Assembly (NCBI RefSeq): GCF_037392515.1
Contig: NC_090280.1
Location: forward strand, 59,285,504-59,349,503
Source of the DNA: Haliotis asinina
Taxonomy: Eukaryota > Mollusca > Gastropoda > Lepetellida > Haliotidae
Length of the DNA stretch: 64,000 nucleotides
Direction: 5' to 3'
The notes under the pieces were generated by a model. It was not told the origin of the DNA. It saw only the letters and a list, made by a program, of their open reading frames with translations, and did no database searches. A program made the position numbers and the translations under genes. Shown here piece after piece: positions 1 through 10,700 of the stretch (position 1 is its first letter; every line of letters begins with the position of its first letter).

Positions 1-429
1 AAATTGTGGGATTTCTGTAATGCAGAGCCCTGTCAGGAGAATACGATATCGTGAATCCTTTGGGTGGATTATCTATAAAATAGAGACATTGTGGTAGGAA
101 TGTGGTGGACATAAGTTTCATTGCAGATTGACCCTGTCTAACTCTCAAAGGAGATTGAGAACGCGTCGTTTGTGTTTAGAAATTAGTGTAAATAAGTGAT
201 CTATTTTGCGAGCCTATAATGTTGAGGACTTTGAAGCCGGAAGTTGTGAAACTACGAGAATGGGTAATGTTCGGACACTCCAAGAAACATGGTCAAGGGA
301 AACAGGAATTCGAACCACCGATTGCCGATTTCTGGTGTGGCCAAGGGAGGAAACTCTACACACCGAATATCGGCAGCTCACGCGACTTGTCACCATGCCC
401 TCAAATGTTGGGTATTCTTTTTATTAGAT
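1..429. other. Unassigned left-edge sequence
   Basis: No exon, repeat family or RNA gene was recognised. Further 3' exons of the minus-strand Ig gene could lie here or beyond the edge, but none could be supported. Confidence 0.3.
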
Positions 430-645
430 AACGCCGCAGTCAGCAATGTTCCAGCTATATGACGGCGGCCTGTAAAAAAGTCTGGACCAGATAATCCAGT
501 GACTGGCAGTATGGGCATAGGTCAGCTGGGATACGATTACGGTGTTAACAGTCAGCGATCCTGAGCAGCTGATCCTGTTTGTATCAGCCTATTAGGACAA
601 ACATTGGCTGCTGAAGATCAGTTCTCTCCCGGATCTTCACGGGAT
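430..645 (-). repeat. SINE family A copy, degraded
   Basis: Reads cagcaatgttccagctatat, then the tctggaccaga and ttcacggg blocks of the family in reverse orientation, with substitutions and small gaps. Confidence 0.65.
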
Positions 646-700
646 ACCATGCCCCTAAATATTCATATGACAAAAAGAGTTACTTTTGTTTTGGACAATA

Positions 701-850
701 GGGTAGCCTAGTGGTTCAGGTACGGCCTCGTCACATCGAAGGCCCGGGTTCCATTCCCCACATAGGTACATGTGTGACGCCTATTTCTGGTGTCCCCCGA
801 CGTGGTACTGCAGGAATATTGCAAAAAGCGGCGTAAAACTAACCTCACAC
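701..850 (+). repeat. SINE family B copy
   Basis: The tRNA-like head (gtagcctagtggtt, then a B-box-like ggttccattcc) is followed by the body tttctggtgtcccccg and the tail aaaaagcggcgtaaaac. It abuts the 3' side of the Ig exon. Confidence 0.75.
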
Positions 851-920
851 TTTTATATGACATGCATTACTATGACATGAGATGCCTTTCCTTCGACCCT
901 CTCATATGGGCAGCACTTAC

Positions 921-1298
921 TTATGATAGTGACGTTCACAAAGACAAAGTCGCTCCTGGAGACATCGCCAGCTTCGTATCGGGCTGTACAATAGTAGGCT
1001 AATACGCCTGAGCATTCGAGTTCTGTGAGAACAAATTGTACAGTGCCAGTGGGTCCACTGAATGAACCGGATGTGGTCAGGCGTGACTGTAGACCCGTGT
1101 CCTGCACTTGAAGCGAAGAATTGGTTGCAGTGACTACAGGCTGGGCATTACTTCCTCCATAAACCCTTCCAAGTGTGATCTCCTCTACATACGTTATGTT
1201 TGGTGCGGATACGGAACAGTTGGCCGTCAACTGTGGGCTGGGTTCCCTGCCTCCAATTAGGATCCGTTGCGGCGAGACTGACAGCGAGACTGCTTGTT
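921..1298 (-). CDS. Ig gene exon 2, Ig-like domain
   Basis: 378 nt, phase 1 in and out. The acceptor is TTATCTCAG and the donor GTAAGT. The open frame continues beyond both sites, but that extension is intron reading. Confidence 0.62.
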
Positions 1299-2838
1299 CT
1301 GAGATAAATAAAACATTTTGTTCCATAATTAGTGTTTTTGTATTAAAAAATATTTCATTGTTTTATTATGATTATTTAATCAATGTTGTGTTTGATATTA
1401 TTGTTATTCTTATTATCACTGGGATTCCCAACATGGGTACAATGTGTGAAGGCTAACGGACTTGGTTCACACATACCCCAATTGCGTAGATCGATGCTCA
1501 TGCTGTTGATCACTGGATTGCCTGGTCCAGACACGATTACGTACAGACCGCCGCCATGCAGCTGTAATACTGCTCAGTGCTGCATTATTCAAACGATAAA
1601 CCTACCAAAACTTTCAGAAGTATGAACTTCAGACCTTAAATGCATGCATGTGACTGACGGACAGGGTTCGTAAAGAGGCTATGGGTGCATGCTATAATAA
1701 TTGTCAAAAGCTGATTACAGGTGGGTGAATATGACTTTACGATGCTTTTAACACCATCTATGCTGTTTTTAGCACAACATATAACCATTAGGAAAACCGT
1801 GGCTACAGCGTGAAAAGCGAAAGTGTTAATCAATAGGGCGGTAGGGTAGCCTAGTGGTTAAAGTGTTCGCTCATCACGCTGAAGACCTGGATTCGATTCC
1901 CCACATGGGTACAATTTGTGAAGCCCACTTATGGTGTCCCAAGTCGAGATATTGCTAGAATACATCTAAATGTGGGAAAAAAACTCACTCACTGTCGCTT
2001 ACGTGAACAACTCGGTTCTTCCGACGGCCCATGCTTCTAAGATTCTTAACATAAAGTCGTTAGTTTGCCGTGTCTTTTTGCTTTAACATCAACTAAATGT
2101 AGGTCAGTATTATACAACGGAGATGTATCTTAGTTTATTTCATGAGATGGGATGACCGTTGTGTTCTAACGTGCCGCACCGTGTGTAAAAGTGTTGAAAC
2201 AACCACAGTTCAGAGGGATACTTACCCATGAAAGGTAGGTGAATATCGTGTTTCTTTGCAAATATCGAGTAAAGGTAATTTTGCTTGTTGGGACCATGAA
2301 AATATATCGAGACATCCGAAATAACGAGACATCCGTATCACGTTAAACTAGCTTGAATAACGGTAAGTTATGAAGGGTTTTGAGATATCGAAACGACACT
2401 CGACTGTTTGTATTTGCACGTGTATATCCTTGACAATGGCACTCCCTTAACGCCTCATGGTATTAATCATCCATAAACTTCCTATTCAAAATCGGCATTA
2501 GTCACATGTTCACAGTATCTCTCATCCTGATGAACGTTATTGTGTCTTCCAACATACAATCAAACGGCATTAAGCTCAAATCATACATGTCACTTAATAT
2601 ACAGAGATATATTCCTTAATAGCGATAATTCATCGTTGCAGTTATTTATAATGCTGTTAGCAACTGTACTTTGATGACCTTTCTATGATTAAACCAAAGT
2701 GAAGACTTCGTTCTCCAAACATCTAATAAGGATTCACCACTTTCCGAAGTATATCATCAAACAAACAAAATTGTACTTACTGTCTTGTCCAGCAATTGCT
2801 TGAATCATCGTCGTTAGGAATAGCAGTTCAAGCTCCAT
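921..2838 (-). CDS. Immunoglobulin-domain protein, 5' part
   Basis: Two exons join in phase: 2781-2838 encodes a start and hydrophobic leader (MELELLFLTTMIQAIAG), and 921-1298 encodes one Ig-like domain of about 125 residues. The domain has an early Cys (TANCSVS), a later ECSG, and the YYCTA motif typical of the F strand of V-type domains, plus several N-glycosylation sites (NCS, NIT, NSS, NVT). The Ig exon is phase 1 at both ends, the usual form for shuffled Ig exons. Splice sites are GTAAGT after the leader, a pyrimidine tract with CAG before the domain, and GTAAGT after it. The start was chosen because it gives a signal peptide. The product should be secreted or membrane-bound. Whether a membrane anchor or more domains follow cannot be seen, because no further exon was found before the left edge. 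A role in recognition is only a guess. Confidence 0.6.
1430..1595 (+). repeat. SINE family A copy, partial
   Basis: Carries gatcgatgctcatgctgttg, the cctggtccagac block and accgccgccat. The left edge is mixed with a short family B-like stretch (catgggtacaatgtgtgaag), suggesting a chimera or nested insertion. It lies in the Ig gene intron. Confidence 0.6.
1841..1995 (+). repeat. SINE family B copy
   Basis: The tRNA-like head gtagcctagtggttaaagtg, ggattcgattccccacatgg, body and ctcactcac tail are all visible inside the Ig gene intron. Confidence 0.75.
1996..2780. other. Remainder of Ig gene intron 1
   Basis: AT-rich. I see no ORF, repeat family or structured element apart from a short repeated phrase (cgagacatccg) near 2300-2335. 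Confidence 0.3.
2781..2838 (-). CDS. Ig gene exon 1, signal peptide
   Basis: 58 nt from ATG (complement of 2836-2838) to the donor GTAAGT. It encodes 19 residues, mostly hydrophobic, then one base of a split codon completed by exon 2. Confidence 0.6.
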
Positions 2839-3351
2839 CTTAAACCTACGGCTGAAATTGATTCACAACAATACAGTAGGGATGATCCCCGAGATACTGA
2901 GGCCGATGAGTCGTGTGTGCCGATCGTACACTTCCGGATGTCACTTACAGACAGCTCATATCCTGATATGTCCCACAGCCTTGATGTCTAGAGAGGACAT
3001 TTCCTGTTATCAATATTTCAGTGAACAGCAATCGAATTGAGTGTGATTCAGTCGTTTGTTTGTTTGTCTCAACTCATCAAGTTGCCAGCTATACGGTGGC
3101 AGTAGATGTCAACTTGAGACTTAAGCCTTTCTTGTTCATATTATGTTTTCACTACTTATCTTATGCCAAACTGGCCTCATATGAAAATCATATGTAAAAT
3201 AAAATCCGTCACAAAATCAGAGTTTTCAGTGTCTTTTCAGAAAGGAATTTGCGACTGTGCGTTGGCTTCAGATGGGCTTCAGAACACGGCCAGGGAGTGC
3301 GGCTCAAGGCTGGGCTCTGGCTTCTCGAGTTTTCTTTCATGAAGTTAGAAG
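2839..3351. other. Upstream flank of the Ig gene
   Basis: Would contain the Ig gene promoter on the minus strand. No clear TATA box or known element was recognised. Confidence 0.3.
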
Positions 3352-3541
3352 CTCTTTGAGAATGGTCTGTAACTAGCCTTGTCCGGACCATACAATCCAG
3401 TGATCAACGTCATGGGTATGCGATGGTATGCATGGGCGGATCCAACCTCTTTGAGAATGGTCTGTAACTAGCCTTGTCCGGACCATACAATCCAGTGATC
3501 AACGTCATGGGTATGCGATGGTATGCATGGGCGGATCCAAC
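3352..3541. repeat. Tandem duplication, two 95-bp units
   Basis: Two nearly identical copies begin ctctttgagaatggtctgta and contain part of SINE family A (accatacaatccagtgatca). High identity suggests a recent local duplication. Confidence 0.85.
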
Positions 3542-3956
3542 CTTTTGAAAAAGGGGCTGTTGCACTTTTGTCATTTTTATCTTCAGTCGGGGAAGGGGTG
3601 GGGGTGTTGATTGGGGATAAGAACATGACCTTGGAAACACACACCATGAAAACTATTGACTGAGAGTTTACCGCAAGATATTGATATCGATCTTTATTTA
3701 TACACAAAGAGACATTGTACTCGAGTGCGTATGTCAATTTCAACTGCGTAATTCCGATACCCCTGCTGTTGATCACTAAATTGTTTGGTCCAGACTCAGT
3801 CACATGTATTTATACAGACTGCAGCTACGCAAAAACTGGAATAGCGTAGGGTGGCGTTAAACAACAATCAAACAGAACACCACTATAGCGTTGGAATATT
3901 TTGCTGAATGTGAGGCTAAACAGCAAACGAACCTCAGGTGACACTGAGAGAGTAAC

Positions 3957-4115
3957 ATTCTATGGTTTTACGCCGCTTTAAGCAATATTCCAACAACACC
4001 ATAGTGGGGGCCACCGGAAATGGGCTTCACATATTGTACCCATGTGGGGAATCGAACCCGGGGTTTTAGCGTGACGTGCTCAAACCATTAGGCTTCACAG
4101 CCGGCCCTCGAGTGA
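3957..4115 (-). repeat. SINE family B copy
   Basis: Reverse orientation: ttttacgccgctttaagcaa, then gaaatgggcttcacatattg and the head complement ggggaatcgaacccgg. Confidence 0.75.
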
Positions 4116-4479
4116 CACAAGTGGATCTATTTCATTAAACAAGAGGTGGCGGTGATTAAGGTTTGTAGAGAGGTATGTGCTTTTCGTTTGAAATAGTCAG
4201 TATAAACAAAGAAATGTGATAAATGATGCATTATGAAACCACAGTAGCGTTTAAGAAACCCCTTTTTCGGTTCACTCATGGCAAGAAGTGATATTTTACG
4301 TCCGTATCCTCTGATTTCTCGAGCCTGTGTTTTGAACCAAATAGAATGTCCAAATATTGGGTTTTTTCCGTGATGTAAGCCTTTTTTAAAGGTACAGATT
4401 AAAATGTGCGATTTGGTTGGTCAGTAAATTAGCACATACTATTGGTCCCTCAATATCCATGACGTCCGAGATCACAATG

Positions 4480-4707
4480 ACAGCTGACTTTGAAGGTGAT
4501 AGTCGAAATGCCATGAGCCATGCGTGCGACTTTGCCCAAGCTCCTAAACACCGCGCGCGACTTTTGCCTCCACACAATCAATGCGAGGAGTAGAGTTCAG
4601 CCAATCAAAATGCCTACCCCCTGTGACGCGCCCTGGCGACGGCTTATTATCCCCCGTGGTGTCTGAAAGGAGAGGATAGAAGAGTTGCAAAGGCGCAAAA
4701 ATCAAAT
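4480..4707 (+). promoter_or_regulatory. Likely promoter and 5' UTR of the F-BAR gene
   Basis: The stretch before the start codon is richer in GC and CpG than its surroundings (gcgcgcgac, gtgacgcgccctggcgacgg) and has no TATA box close to the start. This fits a CpG-type promoter; the transcription start is not determined. Confidence 0.4.
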
Positions 4708-4796
4708 ATGGCTCAAGCCTCTGGGCAAGTAGAACTTCCCCAAAGCTTCCAGGCGTCGACAGAAGCAGCGCTTCAAAGATTTACTCGTGGACAAAG
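4708..4796 (+). CDS. F-BAR gene exon 1
   Basis: Encodes residues 1-30 (starting MAQASGQVELPQSFQ), donor GTAAAT, ends in phase 2. ATG was chosen as the first in the exon, just after the CpG-rich stretch. Confidence 0.65.
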
Positions 4797-7700
4797 GTAA
4801 ATATTTACATATAATTGATTTAAAATGAGTTAATCTTGGCTCACTCAAAGACACCCGTAGATCTACATGGTAGCCATGTATAGGGTATATTCGTGCAGAC
4901 GTGTGTGCATGTATTGTGCTGTTAGCAATTTAAAGGCCACATGCAACCAAAAAATCAAACATAACTAAAACACAGTTATTATTTCTTCGTGATATATAAA
5001 TGCATTGCTGATTAAGAAAAAACAAATAAGGAAAGCTTATAATCGCAAATCAGAAGTGCAGTATTTTGTACTTGGGTTTACCTCCCTCGAAACGAAGCAG
5101 TCAGAGCCAGTGGGTGTGCACTCAAGTGTAACATGTAAACCCGATGGGTGTTAATTTCAAATTGCATGTGGCCAAAGATTGAAGTTGTGCATTGCATGTT
5201 GTCATTAACAGACAGGCAGGCAGATGTATTGGTGTCAATAAAACAGACATTGAGTTTTCTCAGTTGCAGAGTTTGATTGTCACAATCGACATGTTTTTTT
5301 TTTGTTTTTTTTGTTTTGTTTTGTTTTTATGTAGGGAGTAGATTATTTACTTGTTTGTGTACACCACCAAGATTAGACTACTGCTCATGACCTCATACTC
5401 CCGGCAGACAAGCTTCGCGAACCTATTCACTGGGCATGTCTTAGGAGCGCAGGACAACAGTGCAATTTTTCAACTTAGTTTGGTTAAGTGCATACGTATT
5501 AGAATCTGTGTTAGAATCTGCAAAGTTGTGTTTTACGTTGCATGTGACTTTGAGTCTGCCAATGGGGCCTTCGTCAAGATTACAGAATATCAGACACCCT
5601 CTGCCATCTTTATGTTTGGTTAGGGTTAAGGCTAGGGTAAAGTTAAGGTTAAGAATTAACCTTTGCATTAGGGTTAGGGTGATCTGACACAGGATATCCA
5701 GTATTCTGTAACTGTACCGGGCCTTCTGTGGGTTTTCTTATTTGGATAGCTCACACAGATTCCAAACATTATTTGATGGTATCCTACAGACGCTCACATG
5801 CATGCACAAAGACACATACACATGCATACCATCACCCTGACCTATGATGAAGGACAGCCCATGTTAGTTGGCAGTGTTATAGAGGACAAGGCTTAAGGCA
5901 ATCTGGTGACTTGGTAAATCCATGTTATTGTATTCCATTTGTGTAGACAGATACTCATGATGTAATTCACTGGATTGCCTTCTCTGGTTTCAAGTCCAAG
6001 ACTGCTATTGTTGGAAGGAAGGCTATGTGTTTGTGGGTGTGTAAGAAAGAGGTGGACATGTACCCTGTTTGTTGTTCATAGCAGCCTGACGCAAGTGACA
6101 GGGTTGGGTCCCAGAGATCAGATTCTTGGAACTAGGGCAATTCTCTTTCTGCAGTTGATGCCCAGAACTGACATTTCAAATTATAATGTCTGTCCTCAGA
6201 CAAGGATGCCTGCTACAGCCTTTCTTCAAAACCACAATGCTCGCATACTAGCTTGGTCTGCAAATTCACAGAATCTCTCCTATATAGGACATGTGTAGAA
6301 AAGATATAGAGCAATATCTGTACCAAATCTGCCAGATAATGCTTATGGTCAGGGATTAGGAAAGGCAGGAGCCATGGGCCATTTTGCACATTAGAATGAA
6401 AAATGGCCCATTAAAAGTTTGAAGTTTACTATTGACAGAAGGGCAATTGCCCATTCTAAATTTAGACAATGGCTAATAATCCTGAAAATGGCCCATTGTC
6501 AAAGTTCTCTTTCCCAAACCCTGTATGGTTTGGCTCTTAAGTTGAAGAGAATAAGACAAGCCCTTCCCCAAGCCTTCCAGGTCCATACCATCCAATTACA
6601 GTTCCAGTTCCATTATTTTTTGCCATAGTATTTAAGTGGAAGGATGTCACACATGTATATAAGATAGCAAGTTCAAGTTCTGAAAGTCATTGTTTCATTC
6701 CCTATCAATCAACTGTTCAAAAAACACTAAACTGTCACAAAATCAATTGTTTGAGGTTACTTTGATATGAATATGTATTATTTCACAATGAGATGAGAAA
6801 TTTTGAAATGACAATAAGTGTTGTGAGAAAACATCTATATATACTGCCATGGTTCCCTTCTGCCGCATTATATAAAACACGATCAGTGGCAGTGAAGAGG
6901 CTGATAAAAGGGGCACTTATGCTGAGCGAATAATGTTTCTCGCCAACGGTCTAATAACGAAACCAAACTGCAGATTGGTCAGCGCCCACTCTGTCAACCA
7001 TGACGGACGAAGGGACTGGGCTCCAGTCCATATTAGCAGAATTTCTTTACCTAAACAGTCAGGAGGCTGGATGCCCATCATATGCCTTTATTTAAAAATA
7101 ACAAAGTAACAAAATATCCCAGTAGTATAGTTTTTTTTCGGATGCTTGAATGGTATAGTAACTGATCCAATTTGATCCTATTTCTGTGTTTTTTACCTCG
7201 ATATTTAATCATGTTATGTGAAAATATGACGTCTACAGGGACGTAGCAAGCCATTTGTTTCAGTCCGAAAGATTGCAAAGCTTTATATTTAGATAGTTTT
7301 GAGTGTTGGCTCAGCTGTGATAGCAAATATCATAAGTAAATATTGGTAGCTACGCTGGTTTATTATCTATGATAATAAAAACACACAGTTGATTTGTTTG
7401 AATTCGTAAACTAAAAAGAATGACTTTGCCACTGGTAGAGAAATCTGAAAATTTCATTTGTAATGAAGTAAAAATGTCTTCACCATAGTTGATCTGTCTA
7501 TAATTAAACTCTCAATTGTGCATACAGACTGCACAGCAGAGATCACGAACCAGTCACGAATTCTGGGATATCATCCGGGTACTCACGGGAGAAAAACAAT
7601 AACAAAAGTTTAAACCAGTCCACGGAAATTGCTCTGCATCAGTGCCCTTTTAATTGATTCAGTTTAATTCAACAAATGGCGGAATAGTTTTGTATATACT

Positions 7701-10700
7701 GATGTAGTCGGAGCTCCAGATAAGCTGCATGTTTGAGTAAAATATGCTGTAGAAAAGTTGAAATACGCAAGGAGATTAAATGCCAGCGTAATGAAAAAAA
7801 CACTAAATATTTGTTTACACTCTGTCAAAATAACAATGTGTATTTACCCGATACATCAAAATCATGTTGCGTATTACATCAATTCAAGCCAGTCAAACTT
7901 CAAGCTTTTCCATCTCTAAATAATCATGATTAAGAAATTCTGGAATAATTCTAAAGGCAATTGAAATGTACAACAGAGATAAAATACCAATCATGGTTTG
8001 TTAACTCTTCACTGACTGGCCCATCTATAAATAACAACCAATCACATAGCGGCTTTCTGTAAACAAATATAAAATGATGGGCCAGTGTCATAAGTTTCAA
8101 CATGCACAAAGTAAAATATCTAGTTTTTAATACCTTACGAAAACAAAATAATAACTTTATTAGAGGACTACTGGTTGAACTAATAGGCAAGTACTGTGTT
8201 TCACAATCAGAATCAACTGCCAGTGATATATTAAATGAACTTAGCTATTTTTTTGCGCGGAAGTTAAACAGCATGATAGGAACAAGGTTAAATGTTGGAG
8301 TGAAGACATGGCTATTATATCATTAAATAGCCGTTTTGGTATTTTGTATTACACCAAAACAGATGCAGACACTAAGGCACATAATTTTTCTTACAGCATA
8401 CTTGGGTAATGAATGAGTGATTGAGAGAGTAAAATTTCACAGTCACAGCACAATATTTCAGTCATCATGACTTAAAGTGACTATAAATTCATGATAAATG
8501 CACACATTCTAAAAACATTTCTATGAAAAGACAGTAATGAAAAATAAAAAACTTCAAAAGTCTTGAGACTACTCATGGATAAAGCTATATTAACTGTCAT
8601 TTAGCATTGTTGGGAGGATTACATCTTATTTTATTATTGAAATAAAAAAAGTTGCATCTGTTTCACTTATCTCGAATGAATACCCAGATATTAAGAAGAT
8701 GAGGTTCTTGAGAGGCATTTAGAAGTCAGTATTCTAATATACGACAAAATGTTATGGATGTCAACTTCTTCTTTATTGTTTTCACAACATTTCTGGGCTA
8801 TTCCTTGCCCCTTTGTCAGGCGGATTGTAACTAACAGTTAAACAAGATATATATACTAGTAATGTACATGAAGCCAGAGAGGTGATTTAAGTATGTATAT
8901 GGTAGGTGTATATAGAAGAAGATGGTACGTTTCTAAAAGTATAGATACCTGCTTGAAATTAGAAATACCCATTTAGTTTTAAAAGCATTGGTATCACACC
9001 CCCATGGTCAAAAAGCTTATCTGGAGGTCTAGGCCCAGTTGTTCAAAACTCGGTTATTTTAACAGTCAGATAACACCTAATGGCCGGTTAAATCCCTGAC
9101 CGGCCGTTAGCTAACCGAATGTTAAATATGCGTTGTTCAAAACTTGGTTGGTCATGCCGTTAGCTAACGTCACTGTGAAAGTTTAAGAACGTGGTTAACG
9201 TCACTGTTCAACTTCCATATATCCCATAATTCTGTTTTCTGTTTCATGGAAATGCAAAATGTCACCTACACCCCAAGGAAAAAGAGAAATCAATATTTCT
9301 CTGCTCACAAAACGATAGTGATCCAGTCAGTGATTCAGACCAACTTTATAGTTTATCATGGGCATGTGAATGTTGTACCGCCCGAATATTTTGTATTTGA
9401 ACACAATGTTTCAGTCATTTGAATAAATATTTTAAAGACTTTTGATCCCAGCTGTGTGTGGGACTTACTATAGTTCCGAAAAGACATTTTAATGAGAAAC
9501 TGTTGGAGGGCTAGATAAAACATGATGAATCCATAAAAGTAATACTAGTAGCAGACGTATGTTGTCCATGGATAGAAGATTTATAAATATTGCAAACGTG
9601 AGTTGCGCTTAGAATTTCTACAGTTTTAATGAATCTTGAATCTCCCACAAGACCCTCTTTTCACTCCTTAAATTGTTTTGAATGTATGGCTAAGTCATGA
9701 AGAAGCTTTCAGTGTCATTTATTAATTATTTGCCAAGTCTTTCAAAAACTGTAATCTTTCAAAATCAAACAATATAGAATGTTGTGAAACTATCAGAAAT
9801 ATGAATGCATAGCCAACAGAAACTGTTATTAGCACCACAAGCAAGTAGATGAAATTGTACAATAGGCCTCCAGGCCAGCATTGCTGAATAAAATTGATCT
9901 GTTATCCAAGCATATCTTTGACAGGATTCTCATGAGTAATACTGTGCAGTGTCATTATATGAACGCTTTCACAGATGCATATTCCCTAAGGATGCCTTGA
10001 AAAACATGAAGCTGCATCTAATTTCTACATGAACATAAACTATTTAATCAGATGAACCTCCATTTAGTTCAGTTCACAAGTGACTACAAAAAATGCATAG
10101 ATAGTTCATTTCAATGTCTTCAATGACAGAAAACATGTGTTATATTTCATGAGTTTATTATGGAACAGTGAAACGATTCAGCAGAGAATTATTATTGTGC
10201 CATTGTATTCCTTATATGAACCTTTAAGTGGATAACATTAGCATTCAGATATTGTTATACAATAGGTTAAAAATTCCAATCTTTATTGTGTAATATGACA
10301 AGAGATATTGTTGTGTTCGCTGTGCCATAAAGAATTGATATTCAAATATAGCATTTTATATTAAAAGTTTATTAACATTATAAGAGACTACGAATTGTGC
10401 CTGCATATTACTCATAACATGAAAAGATAGATGATAATGTTTTTCTTTATTTTCCAACACATCTGATGCGAGAGCACTCAGTTTATTGTCAATTTATATA
10501 GCATTTTGAAAAATATTATTTGCTTCAATAAAATATTTGAAGGAATATAGAAAATAAGGCCTATTAGTGAAAGGATTTGTAGAAATGTAATTAAAATCCA
10601 TCTGTGGGAAGGGATGCCAGAGGGACATATGAAACCAAATTGGATCATTACTTGGAGTACTGGCTTTCAAATAATTATCACTCATTCCACTTTTTCATAA

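Noticed and set aside
5351-5687. Overlapping 75-90 codon frames on both strands
   Set aside because: Composition is low-complexity and overlaps the telomere-like repeat; no motif.
8735-8830. Penelope-like element 3' end
   Set aside because: The phrase resembles such ends, but there is no reverse transcriptase or GIY-YIG coding nearby, so it is kept only as a remark.
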